Source: Caulobacter sp. NIBR1757
GTDB taxonomy: Bacteria > Pseudomonadota > Alphaproteobacteria > Caulobacterales > Caulobacteraceae
Assembly (NCBI RefSeq): GCF_027912495.1
Contig: NZ_CP115463.1
Location: 1,697,501 to 1,761,500, forward strand
DNA length: 64,000 nucleotides
Reading direction: 5' to 3'
Below the pieces are notes generated by a model. The model worked only from the letters and a program-made list of their open reading frames with translations, did not search any database and was not told the DNA's origin. Positions within the stretch are counted from its first letter, which is position 1. Each line of letters starts with the position of its first letter. The translations under genes were made by a program, and so were the position numbers. Positions 57,911 through 64,000 of the stretch are shown here, one piece after another.

Positions 57911-58381
57911 ATGAGCACCAGCAAAGCGACGGGTGACGTCAGCGACATCGATATCACCGAAATCCTGGCGCGGATCCCGCACCGCTACCCCTTCCTGCTC
58001 GTCGATCGCTGTGAATCGTTCGTGCCGAACACCTCGATCGTCGGCATCAAGTGCGTGACCTACAACGAGCCCTTCTTCCAGGGTCACTTCCCGGGTCACC
58101 CGGTCATGCCCGGCGTGCTGATCGTCGAGGCCCTGGGCCAGACCGGCGCGATCATGATGTCCAAGTCGATGGATATCGATATCTCCAACATGGTCATCTA
58201 CTTCATGACCATCGATGGCGTGCGGTTTCGCGCCCCGGTGCGGCCCGGCGATGTGCTGCATATGCATGTCGAGGTGACCAAGGTGCGCGGCGACATCTTC
58301 AAGTTCCGCGGCAAGGCGCTGGTCAACGGCAAGGTCTGCGCAGAGGCCGAGTTCGCGGCCATGAAGGCGCTGGCCGGCTGA
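57911..58381 (+). CDS. fabZ: 3-hydroxyacyl-[acyl-carrier-protein] dehydratase
   Basis: FabZ dehydrates 3-hydroxyacyl-ACP in fatty acid synthesis, competing for the pool that feeds lipid A. The 156-residue hot-dog-fold protein has [12 protein letters not shown] and the active-site helix [18 protein letters not shown], with His59 and the acidic residue near its end. It starts 7 bp after lpxD and overlaps lpxA by one base. Confidence 0.97.
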   Translation: MSTSKATGDVSDIDITEILARIPHRYPFLLVDRCESFVPNTSIVGIKCVTYNEPFFQGHFPGHPVMPGVLIVEALGQTGAIMMSKSMDIDISNMVIYFMTIDGVRFRAPVRPGDVLHMHVEVTKVRGDIFKFRGKALVNGKVCAEAEFAAMKALAG

Positions 58382-59175
58382 TGACCGCCGTCCATCCCAC
58401 CGCCATCGTCGATTCCGCCGCGACCCTGGGCGAGGGCGTCGAGATCGGACCCTTCTGCATCGTCGGTCCGGACGTCACCCTCGGGGCCGGCTGCAAGCTG
58501 CACAGCCATGTCGTCCTCGAGGGCGTCACCACGCTCGGCGAAGGCTGCACCCTGCACCCGTTCGTCAATCTTGGCGGCCCGCCGCAGCATCTGGGCCACA
58601 AGGGCGAACCGACGCGGCTGGATGTCGGGGCGCGCAACATCTTCCGCGAAAACGTCTCCATCCACACCGGCACGGTCATGGGGAATGGCGTCACCCGGGT
58701 CGGCGACGACTGCCTGTTCATGGTCAGCGTTCACGTCGGCCATGACGCCGTGATCGGCAATCGCGTCACCCTGGCGCCCAGCGTCGCGGTCGGCGGCCAT
58801 GCCGAGGTGGCGGATTTCGTCTTCCTCGGCGGCCTGGCGGCCGTCCACCAGTTCAGCCGCATCGGCCGCTCGGCCTTCATCGGCGGCGGCGGCATCGTCA
58901 CCAAGGACGTCATCCCCTACGGCTCGGTCTGGGGCAATCACGCCCATCTCGAGGGGTTGAACCTGATCGGGCTGAAGCGCCGGGGCTTCGACCGGGAGCG
59001 GATCAGCGCCATGCGCGCCGCCTACCGCCTGCTGTTCGCCGACGAAGGCACCTTCCAGGAGCGGCTCGACGACGTGGCCGAGGGCTATTCGGACATTCCC
59101 GAGGTGGTCGAGATCCTCGATTTCATCCGCGTCGATGCCAATCGCCCCCTCTGCCTGCCCCGCCGCGAGACGTAA
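58381..59175 (+). CDS. lpxA: UDP-N-acetylglucosamine acyltransferase
   Basis: LpxA starts lipid A synthesis by O-acylating UDP-GlcNAc. The 264-residue protein is a hexapeptide beta-helix ([17 protein letters not shown]...) with [13 protein letters not shown] and the catalytic-region [14 protein letters not shown], where the second His is the base. The C-terminal part forms the usual helices ([18 protein letters not shown]). The ATG overlaps the fabZ stop by one base. Confidence 0.96.
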   Translation: MTAVHPTAIVDSAATLGEGVEIGPFCIVGPDVTLGAGCKLHSHVVLEGVTTLGEGCTLHPFVNLGGPPQHLGHKGEPTRLDVGARNIFRENVSIHTGTVMGNGVTRVGDDCLFMVSVHVGHDAVIGNRVTLAPSVAVGGHAEVADFVFLGGLAAVHQFSRIGRSAFIGGGGIVTKDVIPYGSVWGNHAHLEGLNLIGLKRRGFDRERISAMRAAYRLLFADEGTFQERLDDVAEGYSDIPEVVEILDFIRVDANRPLCLPRRET

Positions 59176-59179
59176 GGCC

Positions 59180-60019
59180 TTGAAGAAGCTGGGATTGATC
59201 GCCGGCGCCGGCGGCCTGCCGGCCGAGATCGCCGACCACTGCCGCAAGGCCGGACGGCCCTATTTCGTCATCCGGCTGAAGGGCATCGCCGACGACGCCA
59301 CCCTTGGCCATCCGGGGGAGGCGGTCGGCCTCGCCGAGCTGGGCAAGACCTTCAAGGCCCTCAAGCGCGAGAAGTGCGAGGCGGTCTGCTTCGCCGGCCT
59401 CGTCCATCGGCCCGATTTCTCGGCCCTGAAGCCCGACATCCGTGGCATGGCCGCCCTGCCGGGGATCATCGCCGCCGCCCGCCACGGCGATGACGCCCTG
59501 CTGCGCCGGGTGCTGGAGGAGTTCTCCAGGGAGGGCTTCGTCATCGAGGGCGTGCATGAGGCGGTCGGAGCCATGACCCTGCCGCTCGGCCTGCTCGGCA
59601 AACATGCGCCCGCCGCCGAACACAAGGCGGACATCGAGCGCGCCCTGGAAGTGGCCAAGGCCATCGGCCAGCTCGACGTCGGCCAGGGCGCGGTGGTCTG
59701 CGACGGCCTGGTGCTGGCCGTGGAGGCTCAGGAAGGCACCGACGCCATGCTCCGCCGGGTTGCCGAACTGCCGGTCGCCCTGCGCGGTCAGCCGGGCGCC
59801 TTCAAGGGCGTCATCGCCAAGGCCCCCAAGCCGATCCAGGAACTGCGCGTCGACCTGCCGACCATCGGTGTCGCCACAATCCGCGGCGCCGCCAAGGCCG
59901 GGCTGGCCGGCGTGGTGGGCGAGGCGGGCCGCCTGCTGATCGTCGATCGCGAGGCCGTCATCGCCACCGCCGACGAGTTCGGCCTCTTCGTGCTCGGCGT
60001 CGAGCACAAAGCCCCGTGA
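59180..60019 (+). CDS. lpxI: UDP-2,3-diacylglucosamine pyrophosphatase
   Basis: LpxI hydrolyses UDP-2,3-diacylglucosamine to lipid X, replacing LpxH in alphaproteobacteria. The 279-residue protein begins KKLGLIAGAGGLPAEIADHC, the family hallmark, with a second domain carrying VVCDGLVLAVEAQEGTDAML and the C-terminal RAAKAGLAGVVGEAG-like end. The start is probably TTG 59180, just after the lpxA stop; upstream in-frame codons overlap lpxA and do not resemble the family. It overlaps lpxB by 4 bp. Confidence 0.93.
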   Translation: MKKLGLIAGAGGLPAEIADHCRKAGRPYFVIRLKGIADDATLGHPGEAVGLAELGKTFKALKREKCEAVCFAGLVHRPDFSALKPDIRGMAALPGIIAAARHGDDALLRRVLEEFSREGFVIEGVHEAVGAMTLPLGLLGKHAPAAEHKADIERALEVAKAIGQLDVGQGAVVCDGLVLAVEAQEGTDAMLRRVAELPVALRGQPGAFKGVIAKAPKPIQELRVDLPTIGVATIRGAAKAGLAGVVGEAGRLLIVDREAVIATADEFGLFVLGVEHKAP

Positions 60020-61185
60020 GTCAGGTGCTCACCGTCATGCTGGTCGCCGCCGAGGCGTCCGGCGACTCGCTTGGCGCCGGCCTGGCCCGCGCCCTCAAGG
60101 CCCGCCTGGGCGACGGCGTCCGCTTCGTCGGCGTCGGCGGGGAGAAGATGGCCGAGCAGGGGGTGCAGAGCCCCTTCGACATCGCCCAGCTGTCGATCCT
60201 CGGCATCATCGAGGGCGTCCGGGCCCTGCCGATGGTCAAGCGCCGGGTGGCCGAGACCGCAGCCCTGGCGGCTCGCGAGAAGCCCGACATCGCCGTCCTG
60301 ATCGACAGCTGGGGTTTCACCCTCCGCGTCGCCCATGCCCTGCGCAAGCTCGACCCCAAACTGCCGCTGGTGAAGTACGTCGGCCCGCAGGTCTGGGCCA
60401 GCCGCCCCGGCCGGGCCAGGACTCTGGCGAAGTCCGTCGATCACCTGCTCTCCATCCACGGCTTCGACGCCCCCTGGTTCGAGCGTGAGGGCCTGCCGGT
60501 CACGACCGTCGGCAACCCCACCCTGATCCGCGACTTCTCGACCGCCGACCCGGCCCGGCTGCGCGCCCACATCGGCGCGGGCGCCACCGACCCCATCCTG
60601 CTGGTCCTGCCCGGCAGCCGCCCGGCCGAGATCAAACACGTCTTTCCGCCCTTCGAGGACGCCATCCTGCGCCTCAAGGCCGAGCGGCCGAACCTCCAGA
60701 TCGTGATGCCCCTGGCCGCCACCGTCGCAGGCATGGTCAAGGAACGCATCGCCGCCTGGCCCTTCCCGGTGCATGTGCTGGAGGACGCCACCCTGAAGGA
60801 CGACGCCTTCGCCGCCGGCACGGTCGCCCTGGCCTGCAGCGGCACGGTGACAACGGAACTGGCCCTGGCCGGCTGTCCCATGGTCGTCGGCTATCGGCTC
60901 GGCCCGGTCAGCTACCGCCTGGTCATGCTGGTCTTCAAATCCCCCTGGGTGACGATGTTCAACATCGCCGCCCAGGACATGGTCGCCCCCGAACTGCTGC
61001 AGACCGACTGCAACGGCCCGATGCTGGCCTCGGCCATCGCCGACCGGCTGGACAGCGAAGAGATGCGCCGCATTCAGATCGAAGCCCAGTTTCAGGCCGT
61101 TGCGAAGATGGGCCGCCCGCAGGTCGACCCCGCCGAACTGGCCGCCGATGCTGTCCTGAAAGTGCTCGCCGACCGCGCCGGATGA
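60016..61185 (+). CDS. lpxB: Lipid-A-disaccharide synthase
   Basis: LpxB joins lipid X and UDP-diacylglucosamine into the lipid A disaccharide. The 389-residue GT19 glycosyltransferase has MLVAAEASGDSLGAGLARAL, VKYVGPQVWASRPGRA and LPGSRPAEIKHVFPPFEDAI, then SGTVTTELALAGCPMVVGYR. It starts at GTG overlapping lpxI. Its stop codon lies inside a 26-bp perfect palindrome. It ends the rpsB-lpxB block. Confidence 0.96.
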   Translation: MSQVLTVMLVAAEASGDSLGAGLARALKARLGDGVRFVGVGGEKMAEQGVQSPFDIAQLSILGIIEGVRALPMVKRRVAETAALAAREKPDIAVLIDSWGFTLRVAHALRKLDPKLPLVKYVGPQVWASRPGRARTLAKSVDHLLSIHGFDAPWFEREGLPVTTVGNPTLIRDFSTADPARLRAHIGAGATDPILLVLPGSRPAEIKHVFPPFEDAILRLKAERPNLQIVMPLAATVAGMVKERIAAWPFPVHVLEDATLKDDAFAAGTVALACSGTVTTELALAGCPMVVGYRLGPVSYRLVMLVFKSPWVTMFNIAAQDMVAPELLQTDCNGPMLASAIADRLDSEEMRRIQIEAQFQAVAKMGRPQVDPAELAADAVLKVLADRAG

Positions 61186-61206
61186 ATATGTCTAGACATA
61201 TTCATC
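61181..61206. repeat. 26-bp perfect palindrome over the lpxB stop
   Basis: GATGAATATGTCT and AGACATATTCATC are exact inverted complements with no spacer, covering the last codons of lpxB and 21 bp after. It is AT-rich in a GC-rich region. It could act as a terminator hairpin, as GTTTT follows a few bases later, or as a protein-binding site. Confidence 0.7.
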
Positions 61207-61253
61207 GCCGTTTTGGCCTCGCCATCGGTCCGTGACGCGCGATTTGCTCACCC

Positions 61254-61327
61254 GTAGGCGCCGGCCCATCACAAGGCGCCAACATTCACCGCCTTGATGT
61301 CAACGCGGCGCCGACGCGGGCGCCTAC
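61254..61327. repeat. Nested inverted repeats between convergent lpxB and GNAT genes
   Basis: Outer arms GTAGGCGCC (61254-61262) and GGCGCCTAC (61319-61327) enclose inner arms CAAGGCG (61272-61278) and CGCCTTG (61290-61296). All pairs are perfect. The 247-bp region between the convergent genes shows no ORF, so it may be a transcription end structure or a structured RNA. Confidence 0.55.
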
Positions 61328-61432
61328 ATTCCCAGCCCCGTCGCCAACATCGTTGTCACATGATTTCAAGGGGTTGGCGGCGAATCGGGCCTTTGCCGCC
61401 CTGACGCCGTGGTATACTGGCCGCCGCTTCGA

Positions 61433-61954
61433 TCAGCCGCCCAGCCGCTTGTACATCAGGCAGGTCGGCTCCAGCGGCCCGGCGCTCGACCGGGCATAGT
61501 CCGGAATGACCCCTGCCGCCGTATAGCCCAGCCGCTCGTACAGCCGCTGCGCCGGATTGCCCGCCACCGTGTCCAGCACCACCAGCGTCTTGCCCAGCCG
61601 TGCCGCCTCGACCTCCGCCGCCAGGGTCAGCGCCGCCCCGATCCCCGCGCCTCTCGCCGAGGGCCGCGTCATCAGTTTCACGAGGTCGATACGATGTTGC
61701 TGATTGCCCGGCATGCCGACAACGATCTGAACCGTCCCGACCAGGGTCTCACCCTCCCAGGCGCCCCACATCAGCCGGTCGCCGCTTTCCAGCGCCGGTC
61801 CGATCTTGCGCCAGAAGTCCGTGGCTTCGTCCAAAGACAAAGGGGCCAGGAACCCGACACTGGCTCCCAGCCCCACAGTCTCGATCAGGATCTCGCTCAG
61901 CGCCGGTACGAGGGCCGGCAGGGCGTCCGGCGTGATGGGCGCGATCCGCACCAC
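61433..61954 (-). CDS. GNAT family N-acetyltransferase
   Basis: A 173-residue acetyl-CoA-dependent acyltransferase. The pyrophosphate-binding motif A is LMTRPSARGAGIGAALT, followed by LGKTLVVLDTVAGNPAQRL and ERLGYTAAGVIPDYAR, typical of GNAT proteins. The C-terminus ends TCLMYKRL as in many small-molecule acetylases. It is transcribed with gltA in the same direction, 12 bp after it. The substrate is unknown. Confidence 0.9.
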   Translation of the reverse strand: MVRIAPITPDALPALVPALSEILIETVGLGASVGFLAPLSLDEATDFWRKIGPALESGDRLMWGAWEGETLVGTVQIVVGMPGNQQHRIDLVKLMTRPSARGAGIGAALTLAAEVEAARLGKTLVVLDTVAGNPAQRLYERLGYTAAGVIPDYARSSAGPLEPTCLMYKRLGG

Positions 61955-61966
61955 GCCGGCTGGCCC

Positions 61967-63244
61967 CTAGCGCTTGTCGATGGGCGCGTAGTCGCGCTGC
62001 GTCGCCCCGGTGTAGAGCTGGCGCGGACGGCCGATCTTACGCGCCGGATCCTCGAACATTTCCTTCCACTGGCTGATCCAGCCGACGGTGCGGGCCAGGG
62101 CGAACAGCACGGTGAACATCTTCGACGGGAAGCCCATCGCCCGCAGGGTGATGCCCGAATAGAAGTCGATGTTCGGGTACAGCTTGCGCTCGATGAAGTA
62201 GGGGTCGGAGAGGGCGATCTTCTCCAGTTCCATGGCCACTTCCAGCAGCGGGTCGTTGATGCCCAGCTCGCCGAGCACCTCGTGGCAGGTCTTCTGCATC
62301 GCGGTCGCCCGCGGGTCGAAGTTCTTGTACACGCGGTGACCGAAGCCCATCAGCTTGTACTTGCGGGCCTTCACCCCCTCGATGAACTCGGGGATCTTGT
62401 CGACCGTCCCGATCTCCTCGAGCATTTCCAGGGCTTCCTGGTTGGCGCCGCCATGGCTGGGGCCCCAGAGGCAGGCGATGCCGGCAGCGATGCAGGCGAA
62501 CGGATGCGCGCCCGACGACCCGGCCAGGCGGACGGTCGAGGTCGAGGCGTTCTGCTCGTGATCGGCGTGCAGGATGAAGATGCGGTCCATGGCCCGGGTC
62601 AGGATCGGGTTCGGCACCCAGTCCTCGGCCGGCACGGCGAAGCACATGCGCAGGAAATTCTCCGAGTAGGAGAGGTTGTTGCGCGGCGACACGAAGGGCT
62701 GGCCCATGTGGTACTTGAAGGCGCGGGCCGCGATGGTCGGCATCTTGGCGATCAGGCGATGGGCGCTGATCTCCCGCTCGCGCGGATCATCGACGTTGAT
62801 GCTGTCGGCGTAGAAGGCCGACAGGGCGCCGACCGCGCCGGTCATGATCGCCATCGGATGGGCGTCGCGGCGGAAGCCCTCGAAGAAGCGGTCGAACTGG
62901 GCGTGCAACATCGTGTGGTAGGTGATGTTGTGATCGAACGTCTCGAACTCGGCGGCGTTCGGCAGCTCGCCGTGCAGCAGCAGGTAGCAGACCTCCAAGA
63001 AGCTGGACTTCTCGACCAGCTGGTCGATCGGATAGCCCCGGTGCAGCAGGATGCCGGCATCACCGTCGATGAAGGTGATCTTGCTTTCGCAGCTGGCCGT
63101 CGAGGTGAAGCCGGGGTCGAAGGTGAACAGGTCGGAGTCGGCGTAGAACTTCCGCACGTCCATCACGTCGGGGCCGGTGGTCCCCTTGAGGATCGGCAGG
63201 TCGAAGCTCTGGTCGCCGATGGTCAGCGTCGCCTTGTCAGCCAT
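61967..63244 (-). CDS. gltA: Citrate synthase (type II, hexameric)
   Basis: GltA condenses acetyl-CoA and oxaloacetate into citrate. The 425-residue protein has the active-site motifs [27 protein letters not shown] and [15 protein letters not shown] (catalytic Asp), plus the N-terminal domain found in Gram-negative type II enzymes. I prefer the ATG at 63244 ([11 protein letters not shown]), with AAAGGA at a good distance; the frame allows six more residues. A promoter with good spacing lies just upstream. Confidence 0.97.
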   Translation of the reverse strand: MADKATLTIGDQSFDLPILKGTTGPDVMDVRKFYADSDLFTFDPGFTSTASCESKITFIDGDAGILLHRGYPIDQLVEKSSFLEVCYLLLHGELPNAAEFETFDHNITYHTMLHAQFDRFFEGFRRDAHPMAIMTGAVGALSAFYADSINVDDPREREISAHRLIAKMPTIAARAFKYHMGQPFVSPRNNLSYSENFLRMCFAVPAEDWVPNPILTRAMDRIFILHADHEQNASTSTVRLAGSSGAHPFACIAAGIACLWGPSHGGANQEALEMLEEIGTVDKIPEFIEGVKARKYKLMGFGHRVYKNFDPRATAMQKTCHEVLGELGINDPLLEVAMELEKIALSDPYFIERKLYPNIDFYSGITLRAMGFPSKMFTVLFALARTVGWISQWKEMFEDPARKIGRPRQLYTGATQRDYAPIDKR

Positions 63245-63291
63245 TCGGCGAGGTCCTTTCAATAGGGTCGGTAAACGTTCGTTCGGCTCGC

Positions 63292-63318
63292 CTTATAGCG
63301 TCTCATTTGGCGGGTGAA
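63292..63318 (-). promoter_or_regulatory. Promoter of gltA
   Basis: On the minus strand TTCACCC (63318-63312), 12 bp, then GCTATAAG (63299-63292). The downstream element matches GCTANAWC in 7 of 8 places, and the spacing is within the Caulobacter range. It overlaps the 3' end of the upstream ORF, so gltA can be transcribed alone. Confidence 0.5.
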
Positions 63319-63776
63319 AGCGCATCCTCGATACGGCCGGGACTCTCGAGCTTGCCGGGCACGCCGAGCGTCACGCCCATATCGGGGGAGGGGGCGGTGC
63401 CGTTGAGGAGACCGCGCGGGGGCGGGCCGATCCTGCCCAGGGCCACGCCCCCGGATTTGGCAAAGGCCTTGAGCGTTCCTGCGGGCGCCTCGGGCGACCG
63501 GGCGTCCTGGTCGAGGGGCAGGTCGGTGAGGCGGCTCACGCCTGAGGCGGCCTCTTCGATCAGCAACGGGGTCGCTGATTTGTAAACAAAAACAGACTGT
63601 TGAGTGAGCAGTTCGAGGGTCTGCCAAGCTGGCGCCGGACCTGTGTCGCCGGGGTCGATGAGACCTTGCATGGCGTTGGCGGAGGCCGTGATGCGCGGTC
63701 CACTGCGGTGCAAGGCACGGCCGTCGAAGACCTCGCCGACCGGGCCGGCCTGGCGGCCGCTGTCGGCGACCTGCAC
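63303..63776 (-). CDS. Unrecognised ORF upstream of gltA
   Basis: A 157-residue frame starting at GTG (63776), with an in-frame stop 24 codons further upstream. Third codon positions are GC-rich as in neighbouring genes, which supports coding, but the predicted protein is soluble, Pro/Gly-rich towards its end and without a motif I know. There are in-frame alternatives for the start (for example a Met about 35 residues in). A plus-strand frame over the same bases is also open, so the call is tentative. Confidence 0.38.
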   Translation of the reverse strand: MQVADSGRQAGPVGEVFDGRALHRSGPRITASANAMQGLIDPGDTGPAPAWQTLELLTQQSVFVYKSATPLLIEEAASGVSRLTDLPLDQDARSPEAPAGTLKAFAKSGGVALGRIGPPPRGLLNGTAPSPDMGVTLGVPGKLESPGRIEDALSPAK

Positions 63777-63916
63777 GGAGCAGGTGTCGATGGGGTTCGC
63801 TTGGCCCGGTAGCGCCGCGGGGCGGCCCTGTTCACATCCGCGACATCAGGGAGTTGAACAACGCTGGCCTTGCCCCTCCAATGTGAAGTGAGCCGGTAGG
63901 CGAAAGGGCGGGCCGC

Positions 63917-64000
63917 GTGACAACGGGGGCAGTGGAGGGCATCGGATCGGCGGCCGCTCAATTGCGCGGCCGCCTGACCGCATGGATTCGGGGCGGTCCG
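63917..64000 (+). CDS. Possible N-terminal fragment of a gene running off the right edge
   Basis: A GTG-started frame is open for 28 codons to the window end, with a purine-rich AAAGGGCGGG before it. The peptide ends QLRGRLTAWIRGGP, a basic amphipathic stretch that could precede membrane segments, as in ComEC proteins that lie near gltA in Caulobacter. Too little is visible for a firm call. Confidence 0.28.
   Translation, partial: MTTGAVEGIGSAAAQLRGRLTAWIRGGP

Overview
The window is a 64 kb, very GC-rich chromosomal segment from an alphaproteobacterium, most likely of the family Caulobacteraceae (Caulobacter, Phenylobacterium or a relative). The evidence is a single-copy nuo operon with the alphaproteobacterial gene order, promoters resembling the Caulobacter housekeeping consensus, a LexA box of the alphaproteobacterial GAAC-N7-GAAC form, and a 29-residue membrane peptide beside dnaE that looks like the Caulobacter SOS division inhibitor SidA. 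It is almost all core chromosome: no insertion sequence, prophage, CRISPR array or rRNA was seen.

Layout. 1-2.3 kb: a truncated secreted protein, tRNA-Asp(GTC) and an AbgT-type transporter, all on the minus strand. 2.3-22.2 kb: nuoA-N, encoding respiratory complex I, in the usual order but split by about fifteen small accessory genes. Between nuoD and nuoE lie five small ORFs, between nuoF and nuoG four tandem paralogous small membrane proteins, a TM2 protein and a DUF433/DUF5615 toxin-antitoxin-like pair, and between nuoH and nuoI a small lipoprotein. 22.2-26.7 kb: birA, coaX, an RNase J gene and a rhomboid protease continue in the same direction. 26.9-29.5 kb: methylmalonyl-CoA epimerase, a DUF1467 protein, and a small group with an MmyB-type regulator and an epoxide-hydrolase-like protein. 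29.8-33.1 kb: proS, lolC and lolD. 33.2-35.5 kb: a BlaI repressor and an M56 peptidase/TonB protein behind a perfect palindromic operator. 35.6-41.5 kb: a small GIY-YIG-like protein and a giant secreted M10 metalloprotease with many RTX modules and polyproline linkers. 41.5-46 kb: an SOS box with the SidA-like peptide, dnaE, and a divergent HxlR regulator/membrane protein pair. 46-61.2 kb: a long envelope and translation cluster, rpsB-tsf-pyrH-frr-uppS-cdsA-dxr-rseP-bamA-ompH-lpxD-fabZ-lpxA-lpxI-lpxB. 61.2-64 kb: a structured intergenic region, a GNAT acetyltransferase, citrate synthase gltA, an unrecognised ORF and possibly the start of another gene.

The genes form coherent units. Complex I, biotin and CoA supply, methylmalonyl-CoA handling and citrate synthase serve central energy metabolism. 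The rpsB-lpxB block joins translation factors to undecaprenyl-phosphate, phospholipid, isoprenoid and lipid A synthesis and outer-membrane protein assembly; lolC-lolD add lipoprotein sorting. The accessory interest lies in the small genes inserted in nuo, the SOS-controlled peptide, the two self-contained repressor/operator units, and the modular RTX metalloprotease. Functions are inferred by reading sequences and motifs; no database search was possible.
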